DNA from: Chloroflexota bacterium
GTDB lineage: Bacteria > Chloroflexota > Dehalococcoidia > UBA2979
Assembly: GCA_009843585.1 (NCBI GenBank)
Contig: VYDC01000249.1
Span: 1 to 17,945 of the forward strand
Direction: 5' to 3'
DNA length: 17,945 nucleotides
Both the position numbers and the translations under genes were made by a program. Each line of letters opens with the position of its first letter. Positions within the stretch are counted from its first letter, which is position 1. This document shows positions 1 to 7,312 of this stretch, piece by piece. Below the pieces are notes generated by a model. The model was not told where the DNA came from. It ran no database searches and saw nothing but the letters and a program-made list of their open reading frames with translations.

Positions 1-400
1 GAGCGCCGTCGTGCGAGTGGGCGAAGAGAACGTCGTCGCCCGCGAGCTCCTCGAGCGGAACGTTGGTCGTGTACCCGCCGAAGCAGTGGAAGACGGCGTG
101 GCGAGCGCCGGGGAGCGCTCCGGCCCTCTCGATGAGCTCTCGCATCCGCACGCCCTCCCAGGCGTTGTCGTAGCGGCTCCACGTCGTCACGCAGTGGATG
201 TCGGTGGTCGTGCTGATCTGCGGAAGTGCCAGCAGCTCGTCCCACGAGAGGCTCAGCTCGCGCTCCACGAGGCCGAAGACGCGGAAGCGCCAGCTCTCAA
301 GGTCGATGGAGGGGATGCCGCCGTAGTGGAGCACCGGCCAGTTCGCGACCAGGCGCTGACCCGGCGGTAGACGCCTCGCCTCCGGCGCGCTCTCCCCCAC
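1..400 (-). CDS. Sulfite-oxidase-like molybdopterin-dependent oxidoreductase (N-terminal part, truncated by window edge)
   Basis: Reading the minus strand gives about 133 residues that run off the left edge. The stretch IHCVTTWSRYDNAWEGV (near residues 68-84) matches the molybdenum-cofactor site of the sulfite oxidase/YedY family, and Cys70 is the expected Mo-ligating cysteine. The following segments FHCFGGYTTNVPLEE and DVLFAHSHDG also fit this fold. I chose the GTG at 398-400 because GGGGAGAGG lies 6 bases upstream and an in-frame TGA (422-424) lies just behind it. There is no signal peptide in the visible part, so a cytoplasmic enzyme is likely; its substrate cannot be told. It is divergent from lspA across about 120 bp. 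Family assignment is confident; the C-terminal part lies outside the window. Confidence 0.85.
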   Translation of the reverse strand, partial: MGESAPEARRLPPGQRLVANWPVLHYGGIPSIDLESWRFRVFGLVERELSLSWDELLALPQISTTTDIHCVTTWSRYDNAWEGVRMRELIERAGALPGARHAVFHCFGGYTTNVPLEELAGDDVLFAHSHDGA

Positions 401-510
401 GGCATACCTCTCCCCGCGCGGTCACGGGATCGTAGGTCGGGGGTGGCGCACCCTCAAGCGGCGAGCGCGCCGCGGGCGGTCTGCGCGCTGCCCGAGCGTG
501 CGATGTCCCG

Positions 511-523
511 TACGATGGGAGCG
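511..523 (+). promoter_or_regulatory. Possible -10 element and leaderless start of lspA
   Basis: TACGAT at 511-516 fits an extended actinobacterial-type -10 hexamer and lies 6 bases before the lspA GTG, so transcription could begin at the start codon. The only purine-rich stretch, GGGAG at 517-521, is one base from GTG and too close to serve as a normal ribosome binding site. No convincing -35 is visible. Inference only. Confidence 0.35.
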
Positions 524-1074
524 TGAACGTCCCGTCCGCCGCGGGCGCCTCCGCCGATCCCCCGGCAGGCCGCGTCCGCGGGTCGCGCCTCGCGCTCCTC
601 GCGGCGATCGCGGCGGCGGTCGCCGCCCTCGATCAGGCCACGAAGGCCGGCGTGCGCGCGTGGCTGGACGAGGGGGAGCGCTGGCCCGCGGGCTTCGACC
701 TTATCCGCATCACCCACGTCGAGAACTCCGGCGCCGCCTTCGGCATCCTGGAGGGCGCGGGCGGGATCCTCCTGCTCGCCTCCACGGTCGCTGCCGTCCT
801 CCTCATCGCCTACCTGTGGGTCTCGCCGCGCGACGAGCCCCTCTCCGCCCTCGCGCTGACGCTCGTGCTGGGCGGAACGGTCGGCAACCTCATCGATCGC
901 GCCTTCCGCGGCACCGTGACGGACTTCATCGATCCCACCCACTACCCTGCCTTCAACATCGCGGACTCGGCGATCGTGGTGGGGGTCGCGGCGCTGGTCG
1001 TGCTCAACCTGACGGGTATCGGGAGCGCGCCCCGATACGCCGGACGGGATCGCGGGACCGCGGAGCGACCGTGA
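523..1074 (+). CDS. lspA: Lipoprotein signal peptidase (signal peptidase II)
   Basis: This inner-membrane aspartyl protease cleaves the signal peptide of diacylglyceryl-modified prolipoproteins. The 183-residue product has about four hydrophobic helices (roughly 21-36, 80-98, 107-122, 146-163). It carries the family signatures ENSGAAFGIL (67-76), GNLIDRAFRGTVTDF (121-135) and FNIADS (144-149). The two catalytic aspartates are expected at Asp134 (VTDF) and Asp148 (FNIAD). Length is normal, with slightly long N- and C-terminal tails. It starts with GTG and its stop overlaps the rluD start by 4 bases (GTGA), so the two are translationally coupled. At least two of its likely substrates, lipobox proteins, are encoded in this window (near 7.0 kb and 17.8 kb). 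Confidence 0.96.
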   Translation: MNVPSAAGASADPPAGRVRGSRLALLAAIAAAVAALDQATKAGVRAWLDEGERWPAGFDLIRITHVENSGAAFGILEGAGGILLLASTVAAVLLIAYLWVSPRDEPLSALALTLVLGGTVGNLIDRAFRGTVTDFIDPTHYPAFNIADSAIVVGVAALVVLNLTGIGSAPRYAGRDRGTAERP

Positions 1075-2060
1075 GCGACCACGCGCGCCCCGCGCCCGAC
1101 ACCGATCCGCACCCCGGGGCCGTGCGCCGCTTCGTCGCCTCGCGGGCCGAGCGGCTCGATCGCCTGGTGGCGACCGAGGTGCCCGAGCTCTCGCGGGCCC
1201 AGGCGCGACGGCTGGTGGAGGAGGGCGCGGTGCGGGTCTCGGGCGTCGTGCGGCGCCTCCCCGCGTACGGGGCGCGCGAGGGCGAGCCGGTCGAGGTCGA
1301 CGTCCCGGTGCTGCAGGATCCGCTCGAGCGCGAGGCCGACCGCCTCGCGGAGGAGATCCCGCTCGCCGTGCTCTACGAGGACGAGGAGACGCTGGTCATC
1401 GACAAGCCCGCGGGCCTCGTCGTCCACCCCCGCGACGGGGTGATGGGGGTCACGCTGGTCAACGTCGTGCGCGCCCGCTATCCGGAGGTGCGCCGGATCG
1501 GGGACGGCAACCGGCCCGGCGTCGTACACCGGCTCGATCGCGACACGTCCGGCGTGATGGCGTACGCGAAGTCGCTCGCGGCGCAGGAGGCGCTGAAGGC
1601 GCAGTGGAAGGCGCGCGAGACGCTGAAGCTCTACGTCGCCGTCGCGGAGGGGGTGCTCGACCCCCCGGCCGGCATCATCGACGCCCCCATCGGAATCGAT
1701 CCCGCCGACCCGTCTCGCCGCGCCGTCGTCGAGCGGGGCGCCTCGGCCGTCTCCGAGTACCACGTGCGCGAACGCTACGGGCGCGAGGCCTCCCTCCTCT
1801 CGGTGCGGATTCGAACCGGGCGGACGCACCAGATCCGGGTGCATCTCTCCGCGGTGGGCCATCCGATCCTGGGAGATCAGCTCTACGGCTCGCCGTCGCC
1901 GCTGATCGGGCGCCAGGCGCTGCACGCGTCGCGGCTGGGCTTCATCCTACCGTCGACCGGCGAGTGGCGCGAGTTCGAGGCGCCGCTCCCGGAGGACATG
2001 CGGCAGCTCATCGACGGCATGCAGCGCCGCCACGGCGTCTCGGCCGGGGCGGCGGGATGA
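1071..2060 (+). CDS. rluD: RluA/RluD-family 23S rRNA pseudouridine synthase
   Basis: Predicted to isomerise specific uridines of 23S rRNA to pseudouridine. The 329-residue protein has an N-terminal S4 RNA-binding domain (about 28-75, RLDRLVATEVPELSRAQARR onward). The RluA catalytic domain follows, with HRLDRDTSG at 153-161, where Asp156 is the catalytic residue, then RTGRTHQIRVHL and GHPILGDQLYG further on. The GTG at 1071 is chosen because it overlaps the lspA stop by 4 bases; the frame stays open upstream but that extension is the out-of-frame shadow of lspA. The lspA-rluD pairing is common in bacteria. RluD rather than RluA/RluC is inferred from the S4 domain and context, so the exact target uridines are uncertain. 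Confidence 0.93.
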   Translation: MSDHARPAPDTDPHPGAVRRFVASRAERLDRLVATEVPELSRAQARRLVEEGAVRVSGVVRRLPAYGAREGEPVEVDVPVLQDPLEREADRLAEEIPLAVLYEDEETLVIDKPAGLVVHPRDGVMGVTLVNVVRARYPEVRRIGDGNRPGVVHRLDRDTSGVMAYAKSLAAQEALKAQWKARETLKLYVAVAEGVLDPPAGIIDAPIGIDPADPSRRAVVERGASAVSEYHVRERYGREASLLSVRIRTGRTHQIRVHLSAVGHPILGDQLYGSPSPLIGRQALHASRLGFILPSTGEWREFEAPLPEDMRQLIDGMQRRHGVSAGAAG

Positions 2061-3541
2061 GCGCGCGCCAGGCGGCTCCCCGGCTGCGCTACGCGCCGAG
2101 CCCGACGGGCGATCCGCACGTCGGCAACATCCGGACGGCGCTCTGGAGCTGGCTGCATGCCCGGCGCTACGGCGGCGCCTTCATCGTCCGCATCGAAGAC
2201 ACCGACCAGGCGCGGGCGGTCGCCGGCGCCGACGAGCGGATCCTGGCGTCGCTGCGCTGGCTCGGCCTCGACTGGGACGAGGGCCCGGACGCGGGAGGAC
2301 CGCACGCGCCGTACGTCCAGTCGCAGCGACTGCCGCTCTACCGCGAGGCCGCCGAGCGGCTGATCGCCGCCGGCCGCGCCTACCGCTGCTTCGACACCCC
2401 GGAGCAGCTCGCGGCGATGCGCTCGGAGCAGCGGGCGCAGGGCCGTCCGGTCGGCTACGACGGTCGCTGCCGCGCCCTCTCGCGCGAGAGCTCCGACGCG
2501 CGAGCCTCCTCCGGCGAGCCCTGCGTCGTCCGATTCCGCATGCCCGACGACGGCAGCACCGCGTTCCGCGACGCGATCCGCGGCGACATCCGGGTCGAGA
2601 ACGCCACGCTCGACGACTTCGTGATCCTGAAGTCGGACGGCTTCCCGACCTACCACCTCGCGCACGTCGTCGACGACCACGAGATGGCGATCACGCACGT
2701 CACGCGCGGCGATGAGTGGATCCCGTCGACGCCGCGCCACGTGCGGCTGATCGAGGCGCTCGGATGGACGCCGCCGTCCTACGTCCACACGCCGGTCATC
2801 CTCGGGCCGGACGGCGGCAAGCTCTCCAAGCGCCACGGCGCGCGCTCCGTGCTCGAGTACGCGGACGAGGGCTTCCTCCCCGACGCGCTGTTCAATTTCC
2901 TCGCGATCACCGGCTGGAGCCTCGACGATCACACCGAGCTGATCTCCAGGGATGAGCTGATCGAGAACTTCGACATCGCCGATCTCGTGCCCAACCCGGC
3001 CGTCTTCGACACCACGAAGCTCGAGTGGATGAACGGTGCCTACCTCCGGACGGTCGACCCGGCGCGCCTCGCCGATCTCTTCGAGGAGCGGCTCGCTCAG
3101 GATCTCTCGGGCCGGGCCGCGCTCCCGCTCGAACGCCCGCTGGTCGAGGCGACCGTGCCGCTCGCTCGTGAGCGCATCAAGCGGCTCTCCGAGCTGGCGC
3201 CCCTGGTGGACTTCCTCTTCACCGGCGAGATCGTCGCCCCGGAGCCTGGGACCCTGCTCGGGAAGCCCTACCGCGGCCGGAGGCCGGAGGCGGAGCGCGC
3301 GCTCGGCGCCTGCTGCTCGGCGCTGGCGGCGCTGGAGAGCTGGACGTCTGAGGCGATCGAGGGCGCCCTGCGCGCGCTCGCCGCGGAGCTCGACGAGCGC
3401 GCGGGATCGCTGTTCATGCTCTGCCGGGTCGCCGCGACCGGGCGCCCGATCACGCCGCCCTTGTTTGAGACCCTGGAGCTCATCGGGCGCGAGCGCACGC
3501 TCGCGCGCCTGCGGTCGGCTCAAGAGACGCTCGGCGCGTAG
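2057..3541 (+). CDS. gltX: Glutamyl-tRNA synthetase
   Basis: Class I aminoacyl-tRNA synthetase that charges tRNA-Glu. The 494-residue product begins RLRYAPSPTGDPHVGNIRTA (9-28), which contains the HIGH-type ATP motif as HVGN, and has the KMSKS-type loop as KLSKR (255-259). The cysteine/histidine zinc cluster of the E. coli-type enzyme is not seen. The catalytic fold is followed by the helical anticodon-binding domain, and length is normal. ATG at 2057 overlaps the rluD stop (ATGA), making this the third gene of a coupled lspA-rluD-gltX operon. In many bacteria of these phyla the enzyme is non-discriminating and also loads tRNA-Gln for later amidation; the sequence alone does not settle that. 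Transcription probably ends in the palindromes just downstream. Confidence 0.96.
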   Translation: MSARQAAPRLRYAPSPTGDPHVGNIRTALWSWLHARRYGGAFIVRIEDTDQARAVAGADERILASLRWLGLDWDEGPDAGGPHAPYVQSQRLPLYREAAERLIAAGRAYRCFDTPEQLAAMRSEQRAQGRPVGYDGRCRALSRESSDARASSGEPCVVRFRMPDDGSTAFRDAIRGDIRVENATLDDFVILKSDGFPTYHLAHVVDDHEMAITHVTRGDEWIPSTPRHVRLIEALGWTPPSYVHTPVILGPDGGKLSKRHGARSVLEYADEGFLPDALFNFLAITGWSLDDHTELISRDELIENFDIADLVPNPAVFDTTKLEWMNGAYLRTVDPARLADLFEERLAQDLSGRAALPLERPLVEATVPLARERIKRLSELAPLVDFLFTGEIVAPEPGTLLGKPYRGRRPEAERALGACCSALAALESWTSEAIEGALRALAAELDERAGSLFMLCRVAATGRPITPPLFETLELIGRERTLARLRSAQETLGA

Positions 3542-3582
3542 GAACCGCGGCAGGCCGCGCCCGCACCGTGCCGCGCGAGATC

Positions 3583-3628
3583 CCCCGCGGCGGCCGCCGC
3601 GGGGAGTCGAGGTGCCGGTGCCGGCACC
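3583..3628. terminator. Twin GC-rich palindromes between convergent gltX and hsp20
   Basis: Bases 3583-3604 form a perfect 22-bp palindrome centred on GGCC. Bases 3611-3628 form an 8-bp perfect inverted repeat (GGTGCCGG/CCGGCACC) around 2 bases. They sit in the 105-bp gap between the converging stops of gltX and hsp20, which suggests a bidirectional terminator. There is no U-tract, so intrinsic termination of the classical kind is uncertain. Part of the first palindrome (CCGCGGCGGCC) recurs at 3635-3645. Confidence 0.5.
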
Positions 3629-3646
3629 CCGACGCCGCGGCGGCCG

Positions 3647-4117
3647 TTACTCGCCGTTCCCCTCGAGGACCGTCGGGGCGCCGACCTGGACCCGCAGCTG
3701 GCGCGCCTTCTTCGCCTCCGCCTTGGGGATGGTGATGGTCAGGACGCCGTGGTCGTACCTGGGCTCCACCCTGTCCGGGTCCACCGATTCCGGAAGCCTG
3801 AGAGCGCGGTGGAAGGAGCCCGTCCTCCGCTCGCGCATGAGGTAGGAGTCCTGCTCCTCGCTGTACTCCTCGGCCGTGCTCCCCTTGATCGTCAGCACGT
3901 TGTCCTCGAGCGAGACGTCGATCTCCTCCGGCGAAACGCCGGGCATCGAGGCCCGCACGACGGTGTCGTCGCCGCGCTGGATCACGTCCAGGGGAACGGC
4001 CCACGCCTCGATCTCGGGGGCGCCGGCGCGTCCGCTCGTCCCGATCTGCCGCCACACCCTGTCCATCGTGTCCTGGATCTGTCGCAGTTCGCTGAACGGG
4101 TCCCATCTCTGGATCAT
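3647..4117 (-). CDS. hsp20: Small heat-shock protein, Hsp20/alpha-crystallin family
   Basis: ATP-independent chaperone that holds unfolding proteins. The 156-residue protein begins with MIQRWDPFSELRQIQDTMDR. The alpha-crystallin domain spans about 38-145: VPLDVIQRGDDTVVRASMPG (41-60), the EDNVLTIKG strand (71-79), the FHRALRLPESVD segment, and the hallmark GVLTITIPK (124-132). The ATG at 4117 is supported by GGGGAGGGAGAG a few bases upstream. It is transcribed divergently from a MerR gene resembling HspR, and has a near-consensus promoter (separate entry). This suggests control by that regulator. Confidence 0.95.
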   Translation of the reverse strand: MIQRWDPFSELRQIQDTMDRVWRQIGTSGRAGAPEIEAWAVPLDVIQRGDDTVVRASMPGVSPEEIDVSLEDNVLTIKGSTAEEYSEEQDSYLMRERRTGSFHRALRLPESVDPDRVEPRYDHGVLTITIPKAEAKKARQLRVQVGAPTVLEGNGE

Positions 4118-4181
4118 CGTGCGCTCTCCCTCCCCGTGACTCCGGTGCCCGGCCTTCACGTCCCTGGCCGGACACACTGTG

Positions 4182-4210
4182 AATATAGATACTGATACGA
4201 GGCATGTCAA
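4182..4210 (-). promoter_or_regulatory. Strong sigma70-type promoter of hsp20
   Basis: On the minus strand TTGACA (4205-4210) is separated by exactly 17 bases from TATATT (4182-4187), a perfect -35 and a 5-of-6 -10. It reads towards hsp20, leaving a 5' leader of roughly 60 bases. Such a near-consensus promoter in a high-GC genome usually needs a repressor, which fits the adjacent HspR-like gene. CAGTATC in the spacer, just before the -10, recurs on the plus strand in the merR promoter. Confidence 0.75.
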
Positions 4211-4259
4211 GGTAAGATGATGTATCCCATCAGATAGCGTATACACCGTTGACAGTATC
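4188..4259. promoter_or_regulatory. Candidate operator sites in the hsp20-merR intergenic region
   Basis: Several repeats lie between the divergent promoters. GATACTG (4188-4194) and its complement CAGTATC (4253-4259) sit in matching places in the two promoters. TGATG-TATCC-CATCA at 4218-4232 is an inverted repeat with 5-base arms. GTATAC (4239-4244) is a palindrome. GGTAAGAT occurs twice, at 4211-4218 and 4272-4279. Any of these could bind the MerR/HspR-like dimer. None matches the published actinobacterial HAIR site (CTTGAGT-N7-ACTCAAG), so the link is inferred from position. Confidence 0.4.
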
Positions 4260-4279
4260 ATCACCCGCCACGGTAAGAT
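4249..4279 (+). promoter_or_regulatory. Probable promoter of the HspR-like MerR gene
   Basis: TTGACA at 4249-4254 is a perfect -35. The best -10 is TAAGAT at 4274-4279 with a long 19-base spacer, the sort of spacing that MerR-family regulators act on. The start codon lies about 18 bases beyond. Confidence 0.5.
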
Positions 4280-4297
4280 CGTGACCGGGAGGACGTC

Positions 4298-4738
4298 ATG
4301 AGCCAGGCCCAGGGCATCTATCTCATCAGCGTGGTCGCGGAGACCCTCGATATGCACCCGCAGACCCTGCGAAAGTACGAGCGCGCCGGGTTCCTCGAGC
4401 CCCTCCGGATGGGGGCGCTCCGGGCGTACTCGGACGAGGACATCGCCCGGCTGCGGCTGATCAAGCACTTCGTCGAGGGCCTCGGGCTGAACCTGGCCGG
4501 GGTCGAGATGGCGCTCGCCTTCACCGGGGAGCTGCTCGAGATGCGCGAGCGGCTCTCTGAGACGGCCCGACCGTCCCCGGGAGCGGACGAATCCCTCCGC
4601 CAGGTCGACCGGATGCTGGCGAGCCTGGGCCTCCGCCTCGTGAAGCGACGTGGTCGGGACGCGGCCTCGAGCGGGCCGGGCGGTGCCTGGCCGACCGCGG
4701 GCTCCGGAGAGTCGATCGAGTTCAGCGCGCCCCGCTGA
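4298..4738 (+). CDS. MerR-family transcriptional regulator, HspR-like
   Basis: Predicted DNA-binding regulator of the adjacent hsp20. The 146-residue product has an N-terminal winged-helix MerR domain (about 8-75): IYLISVVAETLDMHPQTLRK (7-26), then YERAGFLEP and a wing with RAYSDEDIARLRLIK (42-56). LNLAGVEMAL (64-73) matches the HspR-type LNLAGVE segment, and a short coiled helix follows (to about 90). The C-terminal 50 residues are low-complexity and unlike effector-binding domains. No cysteine cluster for metal sensing is seen. ATG at 4298 is preceded by GGGAGG (4287-4292). HspR proper represses the dnaK operon; here the only chaperone partner visible is Hsp20, so this is either a paralogue or a dedicated Hsp20 regulator. 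Confidence 0.87.
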   Translation: MSQAQGIYLISVVAETLDMHPQTLRKYERAGFLEPLRMGALRAYSDEDIARLRLIKHFVEGLGLNLAGVEMALAFTGELLEMRERLSETARPSPGADESLRQVDRMLASLGLRLVKRRGRDAASSGPGGAWPTAGSGESIEFSAPR

Positions 4739-4812
4739 GCTCCGCCCCGGTCCGGCGCCCGGCGGCGGGCTTCGGACGATCGCTCCGCCTCTGAGCGGCG
4801 CGCCGCGGATTC

Positions 4813-6300
4813 TCAGACGAAGGCCGCCCCCGGCCTCGGACCGAGGCCCTCCGTCTCCTCGACCTCCTCGATCTCCATCAGGAGCGCGGGAAGGATGGCC
4901 ACCAGCGCCAGCACGCCCGCGATGGCGAAGAGGTTCTGGAAGACCGTCACGCCCGCCTCGATCAGCGGGGCCTCGGTCTCCTCGAAGGTCTCACCCACCG
5001 TCACATGGGCCGTCAGGCTGTAGAAGCGCTCGATCCCCCAGGCCGACAGGGCGGCCAGGCCCAGCGCCATCCCCACCATGCGCGAGGCGGTCACGAGCGA
5101 CGCCGCCGCTCCCCAGTAGTGGCTCGGCGCGGCGCTCAGGGCGCTGACGCCGATCGGCGGGATGACGAGGCCGAACCCGAGCCCTGCGGTGACGAGCGGC
5201 AGGGTCAGCCGGAGCTGATCCACCTGCGTCTCCCATGTGCTCATGAAGAGAAGGCCCACCCCGATGAAGACAAGCCCGACCGTGCAGACGGACCTGACGC
5301 CCGTCCACCGCAGGATGTAGCCGCCGATCACCGCTCCGACGGGGATCACCGCCGTGAGCCTGACGAGATGGAGGGCGCTCTCCCAGGCCGGCTTCTCCAT
5401 CACGGTCGCCGCCATGAGGGGCACGGCGACCAGGGAGATGATCAGAGCGATGCCGACGAGGAACTGGGCCATGTTGGACGAGAGGAAGGCCTTCGACCTG
5501 TAGAGGAAGGAGGCCAGCAGCGGCTGGACCGCACGCCTCTCGACCGCGATGAGGGCGATGACCAGGACGATTCCGAGCGTCAGGAGGTAGTAGGGCGCGA
5601 GGGACTCGCGGGAGAAGATGCTCCTCTGCGAGAGGGCGATCGTGAGGACGGTGAGAGCCGCGCCGAGGGCGAGCGCTCCGAGGTAGTCCATGCGGGAGTC
5701 GGCGCTCGCTCGGTTCGGCAGGATCGCGAGGAGCGCGATCAGGATGAAGCTCTGGGGGATGTCGAGCCAGAAGATCCAGCGCCACCCGGCCAACTCGATG
5801 ATCGCACCCCCGTAGAGCGGGCCGAGGACCGAGCCGGCCTCGGCGGAGGCCGCCACGAGCCCCAGGGCGATTCCCCTCTTCTCGGGGCCGACGGCGCCGA
5901 CCGCCATCGCGAGGCCGATGGGGACCGTGGCACCCCCGCCGAACGCCTGCAGCACCCGCGCCAGCACCACCCACTCGAACGTGGGCGCTATAGCCACCAG
6001 GAAGGAGCCGATGGCGAACAGCAGGAGCGCCGCCTGGAACATCCGGACGCGGCCGTAGACGTCGGAGAGGCGCCCCGCCAGCGGCATCGCCACGGTGTAG
6101 CTCACCAGGTAGCCGGTGACGATCCAGGACGCCCGGTCCAGGTCCGTCAGCGGGATCTCGAGGTCGAGCATGACGCTCGGGAGCGCGGCGACGACCACGG
6201 TCTGATCGAGCGCCGTCGAGAACACCCCCAGGCAGAGGATCGCGAGGATGACCGATGAGGATGAACCCACCGCGCTGATCCGGGCCCGGGCCGCGGTCAT
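4813..6300 (-). CDS. MFS transporter, DHA2-type (14 helices), P55-like
   Basis: Proton-driven membrane exporter of 495 residues with about 14 hydrophobic helices. The first helix contains ALDQTVVVAALPSVMLDL (30-47), the motif around a membrane aspartate (Asp32) typical of 14-helix exporters. MFS motif A appears as GRLSDVYGRVRMF (76-88), and the antiporter motif C as AGSVLGPLYGG (155-165). The C-terminal tail after 475 is acidic (EIEEVEETEG). Its ATG overlaps the stop of the upstream lipoprotein gene by 4 bases (ATGA), so the two are coupled. A lipoprotein of the LprG family followed by a 14-helix MFS protein is the mycobacterial lprG-Rv1410c (P55) order, a pair known to move triacylglycerides and other lipids to the outer envelope. 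Without that context it would be called a drug-efflux protein. Confidence 0.92.
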   Translation of the reverse strand: MTAARARISAVGSSSSVILAILCLGVFSTALDQTVVVAALPSVMLDLEIPLTDLDRASWIVTGYLVSYTVAMPLAGRLSDVYGRVRMFQAALLLFAIGSFLVAIAPTFEWVVLARVLQAFGGGATVPIGLAMAVGAVGPEKRGIALGLVAASAEAGSVLGPLYGGAIIELAGWRWIFWLDIPQSFILIALLAILPNRASADSRMDYLGALALGAALTVLTIALSQRSIFSRESLAPYYLLTLGIVLVIALIAVERRAVQPLLASFLYRSKAFLSSNMAQFLVGIALIISLVAVPLMAATVMEKPAWESALHLVRLTAVIPVGAVIGGYILRWTGVRSVCTVGLVFIGVGLLFMSTWETQVDQLRLTLPLVTAGLGFGLVIPPIGVSALSAAPSHYWGAAASLVTASRMVGMALGLAALSAWGIERFYSLTAHVTVGETFEETEAPLIEAGVTVFQNLFAIAGVLALVAILPALLMEIEEVEETEGLGPRPGAAFV

Positions 6301-7037
6301 GATCCCGAAGCTATGTCCGGGAGCTGGATGTCAACGGGGACGTTGACTCCCGAGATGATGAGCAGCCGCGTGGTCTCCGGTGCGTCGTCGTTGAAGAGCT
6401 TCCCCGCGATGCGCAGCTGGCGGAGGGTGTGGTCCGCCTCCTCGACCCACAGCGTCAGCGTCACCTCGTGACCCGGGTCGGCGGACGTGATGAGGGTCGT
6501 CAGGTCGTCCGACATGACCTGGCCCACCAGCCGGATGGTCGGCCGGTCGAGAACGGTCTCCTCGCCCGTGACGGACGGGCCCGCGATGCTGCGCACCACC
6601 TCGCTCAGGGTGGGTCCCACCGCCCCGAAGTTAAAGGGCACCTGATCGAGGGGCAGCGGGAGCCACGGCGCGTCGCGGGAGAACTTCATGAAGGCCTGCT
6701 CGCCGACCGCGAGAATCTCGACCTCGGCAAATCCCAGGCCCGGAGCGACAACCTCGACGACCATGCGCACGCGGTCGGGCGAGCGCACCTCCGCCTCCAT
6801 GCTCTTGAAGGTCGTCCCGAAGAACTTCGCCCCCGACTCCAGCTCGTCGGTCATCTCGAACTGCGCCGAGGTCATGGCGGCCAGCCCGTCCGCCACGCTC
6901 GCCACCAGCTCCTCGACCGAGAGCTCGGCCGGGTCCGACGGCGCCGGCTCGGCGGCCTGCTCCGACTGGCAGGCCGATGCGAGCAGCAGCACACCCATCG
7001 CCAGCACGCTGGCCGAGGCCCGGCGGAACGATCTCAT
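6297..7037 (-). CDS. LppX/LprAFG-family lipoprotein, LprG-like
   Basis: Predicted lipid-binding lipoprotein anchored on the outer face of the membrane. The 246-residue product starts with a basic segment (MRSFRR), a hydrophobic run and the lipobox LLASAC, where Cys23 would be lipidated (Ala at -3 is slightly off consensus). The mature part (about 40-240) has the LppX/LprAFG pattern: SVEELVASVADGLAAMTSAQ, repeated beta strands such as RVRMVVEVVAPGLGFAEVEI, a central PWLPLP segment, and a C-terminal half with LTLWVEEADHTLRQLRIAGK. ATG at 7037 follows GGGGAGG with a short spacer. The frame extends upstream but that part has no signal-peptide character. It is co-transcribed with the overlapping MFS exporter; LprG is thought to hand lipids to or from P55. 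Confidence 0.88.
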   Translation of the reverse strand: MRSFRRASASVLAMGVLLLASACQSEQAAEPAPSDPAELSVEELVASVADGLAAMTSAQFEMTDELESGAKFFGTTFKSMEAEVRSPDRVRMVVEVVAPGLGFAEVEILAVGEQAFMKFSRDAPWLPLPLDQVPFNFGAVGPTLSEVVRSIAGPSVTGEETVLDRPTIRLVGQVMSDDLTTLITSADPGHEVTLTLWVEEADHTLRQLRIAGKLFNDDAPETTRLLIISGVNVPVDIQLPDIASGS

Positions 7038-7312
7038 CGGCCTCCCCAGACCCGACTCCGCGGCGGCCGAGCGGCCTCGCCGGTGCGGGATCCGCGACCC
7101 GCGCGCCTCGACCGACCGCGGGGCTTCTCGTGCGGCCGTCGGTCGCCCGCGCGGGGCTTCTCGAGTGCGGATAGTGTATCTCTCGACGGTGCGATCCGGG
7201 ACACTCCCGGGCGCGCGCTGCAACCGCTCGCGCCGACTCGGGCGACGCGCGCGACGCAGCAGTCACCGCGGGCGCGACGGGCGGTCCCGCCATCGCCGGG
7301 AGGGCGGCGTAC

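Noticed and set aside
498..1070. Open frame extending rluD upstream across lspA
   Set aside because: It lies out of frame inside lspA, is arginine/proline-rich with no domain, and the GTG at 1071 couples to the lspA stop.
1604..2056. Open frame extending gltX upstream inside rluD
   Set aside because: The sequence is a low-complexity arginine-rich shadow; the GluRS fold begins immediately after ATG 2057.
1883..3523. Long minus-strand open frame opposite gltX
   Set aside because: Typical GC-driven antisense frame; no motifs, and gltX on the plus strand is unambiguous.
4739..4812. Possible terminator between the converging merR and MFS genes
   Set aside because: Only weak 5-bp inverted repeats (GTCCG/CGGAC, CGCTC/GAGCG) are visible, not enough for a call.
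5005..6258. 417-codon plus-strand frame opposite the MFS gene
   Set aside because: Composed of charged low-complexity residues, an antisense shadow of the membrane helices.
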